From positions 124,001 to 188,000 of the forward strand of contig NZ_JAGIKV010000004.1 in NCBI RefSeq assembly GCF_017874615.1: a DNA stretch of 64,000 bases. Direction: 5' to 3'. Source of the DNA: Paenibacillus xylanexedens (GTDB lineage: Bacteria > Bacillota > Bacilli > Paenibacillales > Paenibacillaceae). Numbering within the stretch: the first letter of the stretch is position 1; each line of letters starts with the position of its first letter. Positions 28,971 through 38,710 of the stretch are shown here, piece after piece. The notes beneath the pieces are model-generated. The model did no database searches. It was not told the origin of the DNA and saw only the letters and a program-made list of their open reading frames with translations. The translations under genes were made by a program, and so were the position numbers.

Positions 28971-29862
28971 TTTTATTATCACCTGCCACTTTAAACTGGA
29001 TGATGGACAATACAATAATCAAGATTACGATGGAATACGACACTGTTGCTGCATAACCGAAGTCCGGTGAATATTTGAACGAAAGGTTGTAGATGTATTG
29101 TGAAATCGACATGGTCGCATTACCTGGACCACCTTTGGTAATATTCATGATCTCATCGAAGATTTGCAATGTACCAATCGTTGATGTGATGGACGTGAAG
29201 AGGATAATCGGTTTAAGCAAAGGTACAGTGATTTTGAAGAATTGTGTAAAAGCATTCGCTCCGTCAATTCTTGCAGCTTCATAGATCGATTGATCGATGT
29301 TTTGCAGGGATGACAGATAGAAAATCATGTTATATCCGGTCCAACGCCAAGTAACGGCGATTATGATCGTAATTTTAGCCCAGAACGGGTCTGTGATCCA
29401 TTGAATTGGATCGCCAATAATGTGCAAGCCCATCAGGAATTGGTTCACCATTCCATCTGGTGCGAACAAATATTTGAATACAACAGAGTACGCTACCAAT
29501 GAAGTTACACAAGGCAAGAAAATCGCTGTACGGAAGAAGCTCCGGAAGCGTAATGTGCTGTCATTCAGCAATACGGAAATAAACAAACCAAGAATAATCA
29601 TTACAGGCACTTGAATAATCAAGTAGATAAATGTATTCGATAATGCTGTACGGAACGTTGTATCCACTAACAATCTTTTGTAGTTAGAAAGGCCCGAAAA
29701 TTCAAGATTGGCTCCTACACCAGACTTGAACGATAAGAGCAGCGCTTGGATCATCGGGTAGAAGTAAAATGCAACAATCCCGACAACAGCCAGCAAAACA
29801 AAAGCCCATCCAGTCAAATTATTTTTCTTTTGGAGACTGTCTCCTGTATTCATGGCTTTCAC
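28963..29862 (-). CDS. Carbohydrate ABC transporter permease (MalF/GanP type)
   Basis: 299-residue CUT1 permease with six helices and the EAA loop YEAARIDGANAFTQFFKI. I chose the GTG at 29862 because GAGGAG lies 7 bp upstream; an ATG three codons later is possible. It is separated from the upstream binding-protein gene by about 130 bp containing a strong stem-loop, and it overlaps the second permease by 8 bp. Confidence 0.92.
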   Translation of the reverse strand: MKAMNTGDSLQKKNNLTGWAFVLLAVVGIVAFYFYPMIQALLLSFKSGVGANLEFSGLSNYKRLLVDTTFRTALSNTFIYLIIQVPVMIILGLFISVLLNDSTLRFRSFFRTAIFLPCVTSLVAYSVVFKYLFAPDGMVNQFLMGLHIIGDPIQWITDPFWAKITIIIAVTWRWTGYNMIFYLSSLQNIDQSIYEAARIDGANAFTQFFKITVPLLKPIILFTSITSTIGTLQIFDEIMNITKGGPGNATMSISQYIYNLSFKYSPDFGYAATVSYSIVILIIVLSIIQFKVAGDNKNG

Positions 29863-29904
29863 AGTATGGCTCCTCTCTCTCCATGGAACATGGGTAGAAC
29901 CCAC

Positions 29905-29957
29905 GGAGCCTCTCGCCATATCCGGTTCGACTTGCGCCGGACATGGGAGACGGCTCC
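29905..29957 (-). other. Long intercistronic stem-loop between binding protein and permeases
   Basis: Arms 29905-29925 and 29937-29957 pair almost throughout (GGAGCC/GGCTCC, CTC/GAG, CCATaTCCGG/CCGGAcATGG) around an 11-nt loop, with no T-run. Such structures usually protect the upstream binding-protein mRNA and reduce downstream permease expression. Confidence 0.65.
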
Positions 29958-29994
29958 GATGTTTCCTAGGGTTCTATAAGTTACCTTGGGTATC

Positions 29995-31287
29995 TTAGTT
30001 TAATTGTGCTTCAGCTTGTTTTTGTGCATCAGCCAGAACGTCATCGATTGATTTACCGTTCAGGAATGCTTGCATCTCTACAACCAGAATATCTTCAATG
30101 GCATATGTGTTGATACCATAGTTTACGCTTGGAATTTCTTTCGTCCAATTCGCAAAGTCTGTGAAGATTTTTTGTCCGCCGAAGTACTCGTCTGCTTTCG
30201 CATAAGCTTCGCCATCAACTGCTGGTTTGTACGTACCAATTGCGCCGATGTTGTTCAACAGATCTTGATACAATTGTTTGTCAGAACCAAATGTTTTTGC
30301 AACAAAATCAGCTGCTTGATCTGCACCAGGAACGTTGTTCATAACATACCAAGAGCTACCACCCAAGTTGGATGCATGAACAGAGTTTGGTTGACCAGCC
30401 ATTTTTGGCATTGGAGCTACAGCCCATTTACCGGATTGGGAAGCTTCTTGACGTACAGATGGTGAGAACCAGTTACCTGTAGGAATTGTTGCTACGCTAC
30501 CGTTATTGGCGTTGGCAACGAATTGACTCCAGTCAGAGTGCAATTTAACAATGTTGGCATCCATCATCGCTTTGTAAGTAATAAACGCTTCTTTAAGAGC
30601 GGCATTATTAGCAATGTCAGGTGTTTTACCATCTTCTGCGGAATACCATTTACCTGCAGTTTGGATCATCATACGAATCAAACCAAGGTCATTCGGGTCA
30701 AGAGAAAGAAGCTCTTTACCTGTTTTAGCTTTTACATCTTTACCGATTTGGATGTAGTCATCCCAAGTGATGTCTTGCAGGTCAGCTGATTTGTAGCCAG
30801 CTTGCTCCAGCAGATCTGTTCTGTAGTACAAACCAGCAACGCCGGAGTCAAATGGTACTCCGTATTGTTTGCCATCAAACGCTGTTGGTCCGAGTTTGTA
30901 ATCTGCAAAATCGGAAGCCGTGATACTGGAAGACAGATCTTTGAACGCATCAGGATATGCATTCAAGAAGCTTTGTGAACGATAGTCTTCAATCAGAACT
31001 ACGTTTGGAAGACCGCTGGCAGTTCCGGAGTTAAGCCCCGTGTTCAGTTTCTGAATGATATCAGCTTGAGCGTATTCAATGATGTTAATTTTCACATCAG
31101 GATTTGCTTTTTGATATGCTTCTTTTGCTGTTTCCATTGCAGCTACGTTAAAAGCTTTGTCCCAAGCCCATACCGTAATTTCGTTTGTTTTTTCGTCACC
31201 ACCACTAGCGGATTTACCTCCGCCACCGGATGAACATGCGGACAACAGCAGTACTGTAACGAGCATCAATACCCACATTTTTTTCAA
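29995..31287 (-). CDS. Extracellular solute-binding lipoprotein for sugars
   Basis: 430-residue family 1 binding protein. It has a lipoprotein signal peptide ending in the lipobox LLLSAC, then a Ser/Gly-rich linker and the mature lobe starting NEITVWAWDKAFNV; VPFDSGVAGLYYRTDLLEQAG and PTGNWFSPSVRQ are typical of sugar binders. The start is taken as TTG 31287, with AAGGGGAG 9 bp upstream; another TTG three codons earlier is too close to it, and the ATG two codons later is also possible. It leads a unit with the two permeases. The upstream region carries two cre-like sites. Confidence 0.93.
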   Translation of the reverse strand: MKKMWVLMLVTVLLLSACSSGGGGKSASGGDEKTNEITVWAWDKAFNVAAMETAKEAYQKANPDVKINIIEYAQADIIQKLNTGLNSGTASGLPNVVLIEDYRSQSFLNAYPDAFKDLSSSITASDFADYKLGPTAFDGKQYGVPFDSGVAGLYYRTDLLEQAGYKSADLQDITWDDYIQIGKDVKAKTGKELLSLDPNDLGLIRMMIQTAGKWYSAEDGKTPDIANNAALKEAFITYKAMMDANIVKLHSDWSQFVANANNGSVATIPTGNWFSPSVRQEASQSGKWAVAPMPKMAGQPNSVHASNLGGSSWYVMNNVPGADQAADFVAKTFGSDKQLYQDLLNNIGAIGTYKPAVDGEAYAKADEYFGGQKIFTDFANWTKEIPSVNYGINTYAIEDILVVEMQAFLNGKSIDDVLADAQKQAEAQLN

Positions 31288-31337
31288 AACATTCAACTCC
31301 CCTTCGACCTCTTTGTGTGTAATTTGTTTGCGTTTTC

Positions 31338-31351
31338 TGAAAGCGGTTGCT
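31338..31351. promoter_or_regulatory. cre-like site (CcpA) upstream of the sugar ABC operon
   Basis: TGAAAGCGGTTGCT matches the cre consensus TGWAARCGNTWNCA at 13 of 14 positions. On the minus strand an extended -10 (TGA-TAAGAT, TAAGAT at 31364-31369) lies just upstream, so the site sits immediately after the predicted transcription start, a repressing position. Confidence 0.65.
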
Positions 31352-31445
31352 TTCGATGTATACATCTTATCATTCCCAAATCGCGTTTCGTTAGTAATAA
31401 TTTTGTACGGATTTGTCATCTTATTGCCACAATGAAAACCTTTAC

Positions 31446-31459
31446 AGAAACCGTTTGCA
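31446..31459. promoter_or_regulatory. Second cre-like site upstream of the sugar ABC operon
   Basis: AGAAACCGTTTGCA (TGCAAACGGTTTCT on the minus strand) matches the cre consensus at 12 of 14 positions. It lies about 100 bp upstream of the first site. The 31288-31630 gap holds only these sites, the promoter and a terminator. Confidence 0.5.
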
Positions 31460-31557
31460 TTAAATTTGGTTTTTTGTAATTTCTTTTGATTTTGTAATTT
31501 CTTGATCTTGGAATAGTACAAAAATGATTTTACCCGCTTTACCTCTGACACGTGAAA

Positions 31558-31592
31558 ATCCCCCGCCTCTGTAGAAAACAGAAGCGAGGGAT
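31558..31592 (-). terminator. Terminator of the YesMN-type two-component genes
   Basis: ATCCCTCGCTTCTGT pairs with ACAGAGGCGGGGGAT on the minus strand, followed by TTTTC, about 40 bp after the histidine-kinase stop. Confidence 0.7.
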
Positions 31593-31630
31593 CTCGATTT
31601 TAAGTGTATTCAATCGAATCGTGTTTCGAT

Positions 31631-33400
31631 TCAACTCGTGATTAAAGGCAGTGTAACGGTCACTCTCGTTCCTTCCCCAACCTTACTCATAATGGTGACC
31701 CCATAAGGTGAACCATATAATAACTCAATACGGTCATGGACATTGCGAATACCAATACCACTGAATAGTTGACGATTGTTCTTTGGATTGGGCAACGTTT
31801 CTCCCATGACAAGTCCTTCAATTCCATCCCCATTGTCCATAATCTCACAGATGAGTGATTCTCCCGCTCTGGAAACCATGACATGAATCGTACCCGTTTC
31901 TTTCTTGATGAATCCATGGAAAAATGCATTCTCAATAAACGGCTGGATCACCAGTTTGGGTACATGATAGTGTGTACAATCCGGAGCCACGTAGAAAGCT
32001 GCTTTAATCCGGCCACCATATCTGACGTGATTAATGAAGACATAATTTTTCAAATTCTCGACTTCTTGTTCCACGGTAACAGTCTGACTCACATCACTGA
32101 TCGTATTTTGCAACAATCCAATTAATGCATTAATCGTCTCCGCAGCCCTGTCTTTGTTGCCTTGTTGCACCAGAACTTTGACAGATGCAAGTGTATTGTA
32201 CAAGAAGTGAGGATTAATCTGACTCTGTAATGCCGCAAGCTCTGCGTTCCGTTGTTCATGCTGTGTCTGTACTAACTGATCCACATAATCATGCAGTTCA
32301 TCAAGCATGTAATTGTAAGCATGACCAAGCTGCCTGCTCTCGTAGCTTCCGCTCACCGGAATGTAGTTGTCCAGATCACTTTTTGTAATGTTGGACATCT
32401 GCTTCACAAGTCTGCGTAATGACTTGGTAATCTGGCTGGTGATGAGAAACACAAGGATGAGTGCCCCCACAACGATAGCTGCACAGATCAGGGCAACCGT
32501 CTTCATGTCGATAAGTTGACCCATCGCCAGATCCTTATCCACTACATTGACAATATAAAACCGATAGAACGGTAAATACTCGGATAACACAACGCTATCC
32601 TGATCCATCACACGAGCATTAATACTTCTCGGAGAGTTGTTGTTCATATCCCGGGCATACGATAGCAAATCCAGCTGAGTTGTTCCGATCCAGTCTTCAC
32701 GATTCGATGATACAATCTCACCTTTTTCATTCATAATGACCACATCATTGCCACGACTTGTAAAGCTGCTGTAAAATTGCCGGAATATGTCTTCTCTCAT
32801 CGTGACATAGAGCGTACCGTATATCCGGCTGCGTGTTCGGTCCGTCAACGCTTTCGTCGCAGAGATCATCTGCTGACTCCCAAGCGTTGCCTCGTTTTGG
32901 TAAACATCAAAGATAAGACGACTCGGCGTCTCAGCGGCTTCCATCGTAATTGGCTCCTGCTTCAATTCATCCACGGACAACTGAAGGTGAGCACGATTCG
33001 TGGAATAGCTCCGTCCATTAATCCCGATAATTGTTATCCCGACTTCGTAGGATTCTGTGATAGATTGAATTCGATCCATCGTTTCCCTCATATTATAGAA
33101 GGATTTGGCCATCGTGAGGGAATCGGCATCTCCTTCGGACAGGAATCCTCGGATCGATCCACTCTGCGTCACATTATTCGATACGGCAGCAATGGCCTCA
33201 TTAAAGGATTCAAAATTTGTTTTGATCTGATTAAGCACCTTGGAGTTTGTGATACTGAACGTCTCAGTAAACAGATTGGTTGACATGTGAATGGTCGTCC
33301 ATAAGATGAGTACAGAAACGAGGACAATACTGACCACCATAACCAGAAACAACTTGGGAAACAATCCGAGACGAGATAATTGGTTCATCCATTTCTTCAT
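31631..33400 (-). CDS. YesM-type sensor histidine kinase
   Basis: 589-residue membrane kinase. Two transmembrane helices (about 15-37 and 300-320) flank a large extracytoplasmic Cache-like sensor domain; a HAMP domain follows. The His_kinase domain has phosphoacceptor His398 in QSQINPHFLYNTL, then an HATPase domain with FIENAFFHG and DNGDGIEG. This class pairs with AraC-output regulators and usually senses sugars. It lies 18 bp downstream of its response regulator gene and immediately upstream of the sugar ABC operon. Confidence 0.94.
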   Translation of the reverse strand: MKKWMNQLSRLGLFPKLFLVMVVSIVLVSVLILWTTIHMSTNLFTETFSITNSKVLNQIKTNFESFNEAIAAVSNNVTQSGSIRGFLSEGDADSLTMAKSFYNMRETMDRIQSITESYEVGITIIGINGRSYSTNRAHLQLSVDELKQEPITMEAAETPSRLIFDVYQNEATLGSQQMISATKALTDRTRSRIYGTLYVTMREDIFRQFYSSFTSRGNDVVIMNEKGEIVSSNREDWIGTTQLDLLSYARDMNNNSPRSINARVMDQDSVVLSEYLPFYRFYIVNVVDKDLAMGQLIDMKTVALICAAIVVGALILVFLITSQITKSLRRLVKQMSNITKSDLDNYIPVSGSYESRQLGHAYNYMLDELHDYVDQLVQTQHEQRNAELAALQSQINPHFLYNTLASVKVLVQQGNKDRAAETINALIGLLQNTISDVSQTVTVEQEVENLKNYVFINHVRYGGRIKAAFYVAPDCTHYHVPKLVIQPFIENAFFHGFIKKETGTIHVMVSRAGESLICEIMDNGDGIEGLVMGETLPNPKNNRQLFSGIGIRNVHDRIELLYGSPYGVTIMSKVGEGTRVTVTLPLITS

Positions 33401-33418
33401 GATCTTATCCTTCTGACT

Positions 33419-34966
33419 TTATGCCCAGAATTTGCGCCGGTATCGGCTTGGTGATAATCCGGTGAATTTTTTGAATACTTTGCAAAAGTAACTATGATCG
33501 GAATAGCCTACCATACTGCTAATCTCAGAGATCGTCACATCATCGGATCGGAGCAGTTCCTCGGCTTTTTCAATCCGAATTTTATTTAAGTATTCATTAA
33601 ATCCTTCTTTTTTGTGAGATGAAAAATAACTTGATAAATACGATGGATTAAAATGAAAATGTTTGGCTACTTCAGCAAGCCCGAGCGGCTGATCAAAGTG
33701 CTCATGCATGTAATCCAGCAGCATCTTCATGTTGGGATCACTTCGTTTTCCACCCGCACCAACGGTGCACTCCTGAACTTCCGTCATGAATTGATCAAGC
33801 ACAGTCATGACTTCGTCCAGGCTTGAAGCCCCGTCCACATTTTTAAAATACGTATATTTGCTCTCTTCCAGCCCGGCAGACTGAACATCCATATCCGCGA
33901 GGGTAATGGTCACGTTGAAGATCAAGTTACCGAGAAATGATTTGATCTCAAACACATCGGCAATATAATCCCGTCCAAGTGTTTTTGCATGATCCTGTAA
34001 ATACTCCCTTGCCGCTTCGACCCGGTTACGCTTCACATGCTGCAAAAACATATTCACATTAAACTGGTAACCTGCGGGATGCATTGGAGGCAGTTCACCA
34101 TACACCAGGATTGGTCGATTCTTATAATAGAAGCGATATTCAATCAGCTTAATCAGGCGTTCCCGGTAAACAACACCCATCTGTTCAAATGAAGTAAAGC
34201 TTTCACTAAGCACCCAACCAGGACTGCCTTCTCCTGCTGCATTTTCACTGGCCAACTGTCTGATCCGTTCAAGCATCCATTCATCTCTCGCAGGATCGAC
34301 ATTAAGAAGCATCACAGGTAATGTACCCTCTGCGGGAACCATTGCACATTCTACTTCAGGCAGATCACTGCGGAGCTTGGATTCAATCTGTTCCTGATCC
34401 ATCTTCAGTGGATTCCCTCCAGCACCCACGGGTTTATACACCAGCAAGCGAAAGGATTCATACGGAAAGGTATCTCGAATGATCGGCATTTCGCTATCTT
34501 CATCCAGTGTAAATCCGGACAGCATCTTCTCCATCAGTTGTCCAAGTCTCCAGCCATCGTGCGACGGCTCGAACTGTAGCTCCGGAATTTTACCCGCTGT
34601 GCGTTGAAGGACTTGCAATAATTCATTCGTATCCAGCTTGGGTTTCAGTATATAATCGGCTGCCCCGTGCTGAAGCGTTGAACGTACATACTCGAATTCA
34701 CTGAAGCTGCTAAGTACAATAACTTCAATCTGCGGATTACTGGCTTTTAGTGTACGGACAAACGTTTCCCCATCCATGACAGGCATGACAATGTCGGTGA
34801 TCACAATATCCGGTTTTAACAGGTTCACCTGCTGTAATCCTTCTTCACCGTTGGAAGCTTCACCTACAATGTTAAATCCTTCCGCTTCCCAGTTCATATG
34901 GTGCTTTATGCCCTGTCTTACCAGAAACTCATCGTCAACAATCAGCACCTTGCACAACCGGTTCAT
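33419..34966 (-). CDS. YesN-type response regulator with AraC output domain
   Basis: 515 residues: a CheY-like receiver (1-125, phosphoacceptor Asp58 in IVITDIVMPVMDG), a long middle linker region, and a C-terminal AraC-type double helix-turn-helix (about 410-515) ending YSDHSYFCKVFKKFTGLSPSRYRR. GGGGG lies upstream of the ATG at 34966. The most likely targets are the neighbouring sugar ABC and hydrolase genes. A cre-like site adjoins its promoter. Confidence 0.94.
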   Translation of the reverse strand: MNRLCKVLIVDDEFLVRQGIKHHMNWEAEGFNIVGEASNGEEGLQQVNLLKPDIVITDIVMPVMDGETFVRTLKASNPQIEVIVLSSFSEFEYVRSTLQHGAADYILKPKLDTNELLQVLQRTAGKIPELQFEPSHDGWRLGQLMEKMLSGFTLDEDSEMPIIRDTFPYESFRLLVYKPVGAGGNPLKMDQEQIESKLRSDLPEVECAMVPAEGTLPVMLLNVDPARDEWMLERIRQLASENAAGEGSPGWVLSESFTSFEQMGVVYRERLIKLIEYRFYYKNRPILVYGELPPMHPAGYQFNVNMFLQHVKRNRVEAAREYLQDHAKTLGRDYIADVFEIKSFLGNLIFNVTITLADMDVQSAGLEESKYTYFKNVDGASSLDEVMTVLDQFMTEVQECTVGAGGKRSDPNMKMLLDYMHEHFDQPLGLAEVAKHFHFNPSYLSSYFSSHKKEGFNEYLNKIRIEKAEELLRSDDVTISEISSMVGYSDHSYFCKVFKKFTGLSPSRYRRKFWA

Positions 34967-35021
34967 GATCGCGACCCCCTTGTCTAATCTTTCCTCTATA
35001 TCTGTACAGGCTATACCAACT

Positions 35022-35064
35022 ATTATATATCGGTTATAAACACTTTCCAGTGTTAGCGGTTACA
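35022..35064 (-). promoter_or_regulatory. Promoter and cre-like site of the two-component operon
   Basis: Minus strand: CTGGAA (35045-35050), 17-bp spacer, TATAAT (35022-35027). Directly upstream is TGTAACCGCTAACA (35051-35064), matching cre at 13 of 14 positions on either strand. Confidence 0.6.
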
Positions 35065-35164
35065 TTAATTCTAAATTAATTGTACATCTTTTTATATCCT
35101 AAAACGATCCTTAAAAGCAATGGTAACTATCTATAGTTTACACTATATTTCGACAAAATAAGAA

Positions 35165-35206
35165 GCCCCGACTCGCCATTTGATCATTTGGCGAATCAGG
35201 ACCCCT
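35165..35206 (-). terminator. Terminator of the xyloglucanase gene
   Basis: Large hairpin built on the dyad GACTCGCCATTTGATCATTTGGCGAATC (described by its arms CGCCAAAT/ATTTGGCG), followed on the minus strand by CTTCTTATTTTG, 30-75 bp after the stop codon. Confidence 0.65.
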
Positions 35207-35238
35207 ATTTCAATCCTTTATTTCGTTAAATCACTCAC

Positions 35239-38200
35239 TTATGGTTCAATTCCCCATTGGAGACTTCCCGCGATATAACCGGTGACTTTGGACCAGTCCG
35301 TATAGGAAGTCTGACTACCTGCAAAAGAATAATCATCCGTTTGCGTATAGTTGGTCCAATTGTTCTTGGAGATGCGCGTATGGATTTCCGTGCTTTGTCC
35401 CGCATTCAGTGTTCCAGCCGAAGCTGTGAATCCAATCTCAAGCACGTGATCAGCACCTGTCCGTACCGGATTGAGTGCACTGAACGTGCCTGTTACATTC
35501 GCACTGCCAGCAGTCGCCCAGTCAGCGAAGAAGTTCTGAGGCTGTTCACCGTTTATCGTGTAATAATATCTCATTTTCACATCAGACAGATTCAAGGCTG
35601 TAGTACCCGTATTTGTCAGTTTGAATTTGGGACTAATCGAGCTGCCCGTCGCTGAAGTGTTGCTGTTATACATCTCAATGCGTATGGTTCCAACAGGTGC
35701 AGCTGTCGTGTCTTTAATGAGCAGATTCAAGGTCGCAGGAGCGCCTGCGCTGAATTGAAAGGTTAGCGCCGCTGCGCCATTTGGCAGTGAAGCCAGGTAG
35801 TTTTCACTTAATACGACCTCATTGCCTGTCAACGTGTAATCTGTACCTGAAACCAGCGTTGCATTCCCGTTGCGAATGGATGCAAGTGTATTGCCGTTAA
35901 GTGTTAACGTGACTGGAATATTAACCTGATTGCCTGTTTTGCGATCAAATTCGGCTGTAACCGGTGTAATCGCAGAGTTGGTCACTGGTGTACCTCCGCC
36001 ATTGTTACCTCCAACACGGTCAGCATACAAAATTCCGCGGCCATTCGTTCCAAGATATACTCTTCCATACAGACGCGGATCACCCGTAATAGTAGTTACA
36101 CGAGCATACTGATGCTGATCATCGTTGATACGAACCCAATTGGCACCACCGTCATCAGAGCGGAAGAACCCACGTGTTTCATCGATCTGTGCAACCGTGT
36201 ATAACGCAACAACGCTCTGCCCAGGGGCTGCTTTACCAAATCCGATACTGTCTGCTTCCTCTACATTGGCAAGCTTCGTGAATGTCGCTCCTGAATCCGT
36301 GGAATGCCATAATCCGTAAGGACCTTCTTCCTCACTACCACCAGCAAACCAGAGTTCGCCTTCAACACCTGGAACGGCATCCAGATCGGCATTTCCTTCC
36401 ATCGGAAGTCCGGTCGCAGGTGATGCCGTGAAGGTAGCACCACCATTCACACTCACATAGATTTTACCGGCTGCAAATCCATAGAATTTGTTTGGATTGA
36501 CACGATCCGAAATCACTTTTGCCTGTGCAGGTATGCCCGTACTTGCCGTCCATGAATTTCCGCCAGTCGAATAATGTACGCCTTTATCTGATGTGCTCCA
36601 TACGAGTCGGTTACCATTCGCAGAGATGGCTACGGTCCCTCCTCCGGTTGTGCCGGCAGGTTCTGCATTGGCCTTATACCACGTAGTACCTCCGTCACTG
36701 GACAAACCCATGGATTTTGCATTTGGATCAGCAGTATAATCTGCTTTACCTACGCGAACCATCGTATTTGGACTTAACTCTGCAAAATCCAGACTTTCTG
36801 TGGAAGGATAGTTCGGGCTCGTAAATATGGTAGCTGGAGCCTGGTCCAGATTGTTATGACGGAATCCGGAGACATCCCCCAACCCGCTTATCAAATGTGC
36901 ACCACTTGGCGGGCTGATCAGATCCAGTACCGCAATCTCCTCAACCCCCTTCGCCATCACTGAAATATTGATTTTTTCATCATCATCCCAGTCTGTCAGA
37001 TTCTTCGTTCCATAGATCGTAGCACCTGTTCCATACATCATGCGATCCGAATCAAACGGATCAATCTCCAGATCACCGATCATCCAACCCAGTTTTGGGG
37101 TTGTTTCGGGCGGGGCAGGATTAGTGCCAAATGTGAGCCATGGCGCTGCCGAAATATCCTGTGTATAACGTAACTTCCGGTTCGGATATCCTTCAAATTC
37201 CCATATGCGTGTCCATGTCGCTCCGCCATCTGTACTGCGGAACAAGGTGGCATCCGGCCACCAGGAATTTAATGTCGCAACCATCAATGTACCGGGATTC
37301 TGTGCATCAACAGCCAATCCGCCATATCCAAAATAATTATCCGTACTGCTGCTTGGAACAGGGCTGATATTGGTCCAGACACCTGTCGATGTATTCAGTT
37401 TCCACACGTCACCTTTTGCCCCATCATACGGTCCAACACCATCGCTGTACGTAATATAGAGGCTTCCGTCTGAATCAAATACACCATGATGCGGAATATA
37501 ACCTGTAGGTTGACCAGCAACAACTGACCAGGTCAGGCCGCCATTTGTGCTGCGATACACGCTTTGAGCTTTATCCGCAACACCCACATAGATTGTCTGG
37601 GTTGCTTGCCCTGCCGAACCTGTTGTCTTGTCAAATGTAATCCATGCCAGACCTACGATGTCACTGGTATATTCATTCGAAGGATCTTGCACATAATTTC
37701 CCGGATTCGGGAAGCTTGTGACTTCGTTCCAGGTCACACCGTAATCGGTACTTTTCCATAACCCATGACCACTTCGTGCGCCGAAATACAGAATACTGTT
37801 ATCATTCGGGTCCACGGTCAGGCGTTCTCCCATTGAACGTCCCGGCATGTTGCCGCCCACTTTGAACGGAAGTGTTGTGGTCTGCCATGTATCTCCCCGG
37901 TCCGTAGAGCGCAAGATGGAGCCATTATTTTGATCCCACGAATTCGTATACGTCCCAACTGCCATATACACCCGATCGGGATCAACCGGGTCCGTAGCCA
38001 GTGCGTCCACACCATTCTTGTTCCAGTCATCCCAGCCGACAAAATCCGTTAAGGGTATCCACCTCTCGTCAGCCGCATTCCAGCGATAGGCTCCCCCGAT
38101 ATCCGTACGGGCATAGATCAGATCCTTTTCCGACTCGTTGAAAATAATGCCCGGTACAAACCCGCCTCCTGCACCCGTCACCACATTTTTCCACTCATAG

Positions 38201-38307
38201 GCTTCACTTGGTGCCGCCGCTGTTGTTCCAGCAAGTCCTCCCAGCGAGGCGGTTACTACGGCAACCGTCAGGCTCATCATTCGCAATTTCCCCATAAACG
38301 TTCTCAT
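35239..38307 (-). CDS. Secreted GH74 xyloglucanase with X2 and CBM3 modules
   Basis: 1022-residue extracellular endo-xyloglucanase. The signal peptide (1-31) is followed by a GH74 catalytic domain of two seven-bladed beta-propellers (about 37-770), whose repeats are visible as SILRSTDRGDTW, GLWKSTDYGVTW, TLFRSTDGGATW and GFFRSDDGGANW. Next is an Ig-like X2 module (about 783-872) and a C-terminal CBM3 cellulose-binding module (about 877-1022) ending GYIAGSLQWGIEP. This architecture is known from paenibacilli. AGGAGG precedes the ATG. It stands alone between the two-component genes and the SMP-30 gene. Confidence 0.95.
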   Translation of the reverse strand: MRTFMGKLRMMSLTVAVVTASLGGLAGTTAAAPSEAYEWKNVVTGAGGGFVPGIIFNESEKDLIYARTDIGGAYRWNAADERWIPLTDFVGWDDWNKNGVDALATDPVDPDRVYMAVGTYTNSWDQNNGSILRSTDRGDTWQTTTLPFKVGGNMPGRSMGERLTVDPNDNSILYFGARSGHGLWKSTDYGVTWNEVTSFPNPGNYVQDPSNEYTSDIVGLAWITFDKTTGSAGQATQTIYVGVADKAQSVYRSTNGGLTWSVVAGQPTGYIPHHGVFDSDGSLYITYSDGVGPYDGAKGDVWKLNTSTGVWTNISPVPSSSTDNYFGYGGLAVDAQNPGTLMVATLNSWWPDATLFRSTDGGATWTRIWEFEGYPNRKLRYTQDISAAPWLTFGTNPAPPETTPKLGWMIGDLEIDPFDSDRMMYGTGATIYGTKNLTDWDDDEKINISVMAKGVEEIAVLDLISPPSGAHLISGLGDVSGFRHNNLDQAPATIFTSPNYPSTESLDFAELSPNTMVRVGKADYTADPNAKSMGLSSDGGTTWYKANAEPAGTTGGGTVAISANGNRLVWSTSDKGVHYSTGGNSWTASTGIPAQAKVISDRVNPNKFYGFAAGKIYVSVNGGATFTASPATGLPMEGNADLDAVPGVEGELWFAGGSEEEGPYGLWHSTDSGATFTKLANVEEADSIGFGKAAPGQSVVALYTVAQIDETRGFFRSDDGGANWVRINDDQHQYARVTTITGDPRLYGRVYLGTNGRGILYADRVGGNNGGGTPVTNSAITPVTAEFDRKTGNQVNIPVTLTLNGNTLASIRNGNATLVSGTDYTLTGNEVVLSENYLASLPNGAAALTFQFSAGAPATLNLLIKDTTAAPVGTIRIEMYNSNTSATGSSISPKFKLTNTGTTALNLSDVKMRYYYTINGEQPQNFFADWATAGSANVTGTFSALNPVRTGADHVLEIGFTASAGTLNAGQSTEIHTRISKNNWTNYTQTDDYSFAGSQTSYTDWSKVTGYIAGSLQWGIEP

Positions 38308-38442
38308 ATCAACTTATCCTCCTCTTCTACTTCGTTACTGCATTTCGGTCTATCCCCGCTGTCTCATCGTGCTGATGATGGCGTGCCAGACGAATCAATG
38401 CATCCCTTGATACAAGAAGCCTCACCCCCTTCCAGTCACATT

Positions 38443-38456
38443 GTTAAGCGCTTACA
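38443..38456. promoter_or_regulatory. cre-like site upstream of the xyloglucanase gene
   Basis: GTTAAGCGCTTACA carries the perfect core AAGCGCTT and matches cre at 12 of 14 positions, about 135 bp upstream of the start codon. I see no convincing -35/-10 pair nearby. The 38308-38710 gap holds this site and the next terminator only. Confidence 0.6.
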
Positions 38457-38587
38457 TGATTGTTCCTGATTCGCGGTTATCTGGATAATACTTTCAATAA
38501 ATAACATTCGCTGGCAATCTAAAAACCCCTCTGTCGAAATTCCGATTTTTGTAAAATATTTTCAGTGTTTAAACTCGTTTATGCAAC

Positions 38588-38614
38588 AAAAAAAGATGCT
38601 GTTAGAACAGCACC
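38588..38614 (-). terminator. Terminator of the SMP-30 gene cluster
   Basis: GGTGCTGTT-CTA-AACAGCATC hairpin followed by seven T on the minus strand, about 100 bp after the SMP-30 stop. Confidence 0.85.
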
Positions 38615-38710
38615 TTTCGACATTTTATATAAGAGTAAAAAATGGAATCGTTTCTTTCCTGGCAAACCAGGCAGAGGTTCACTAAGGTTCACTACATAAT
38701 TGGCACCTGT

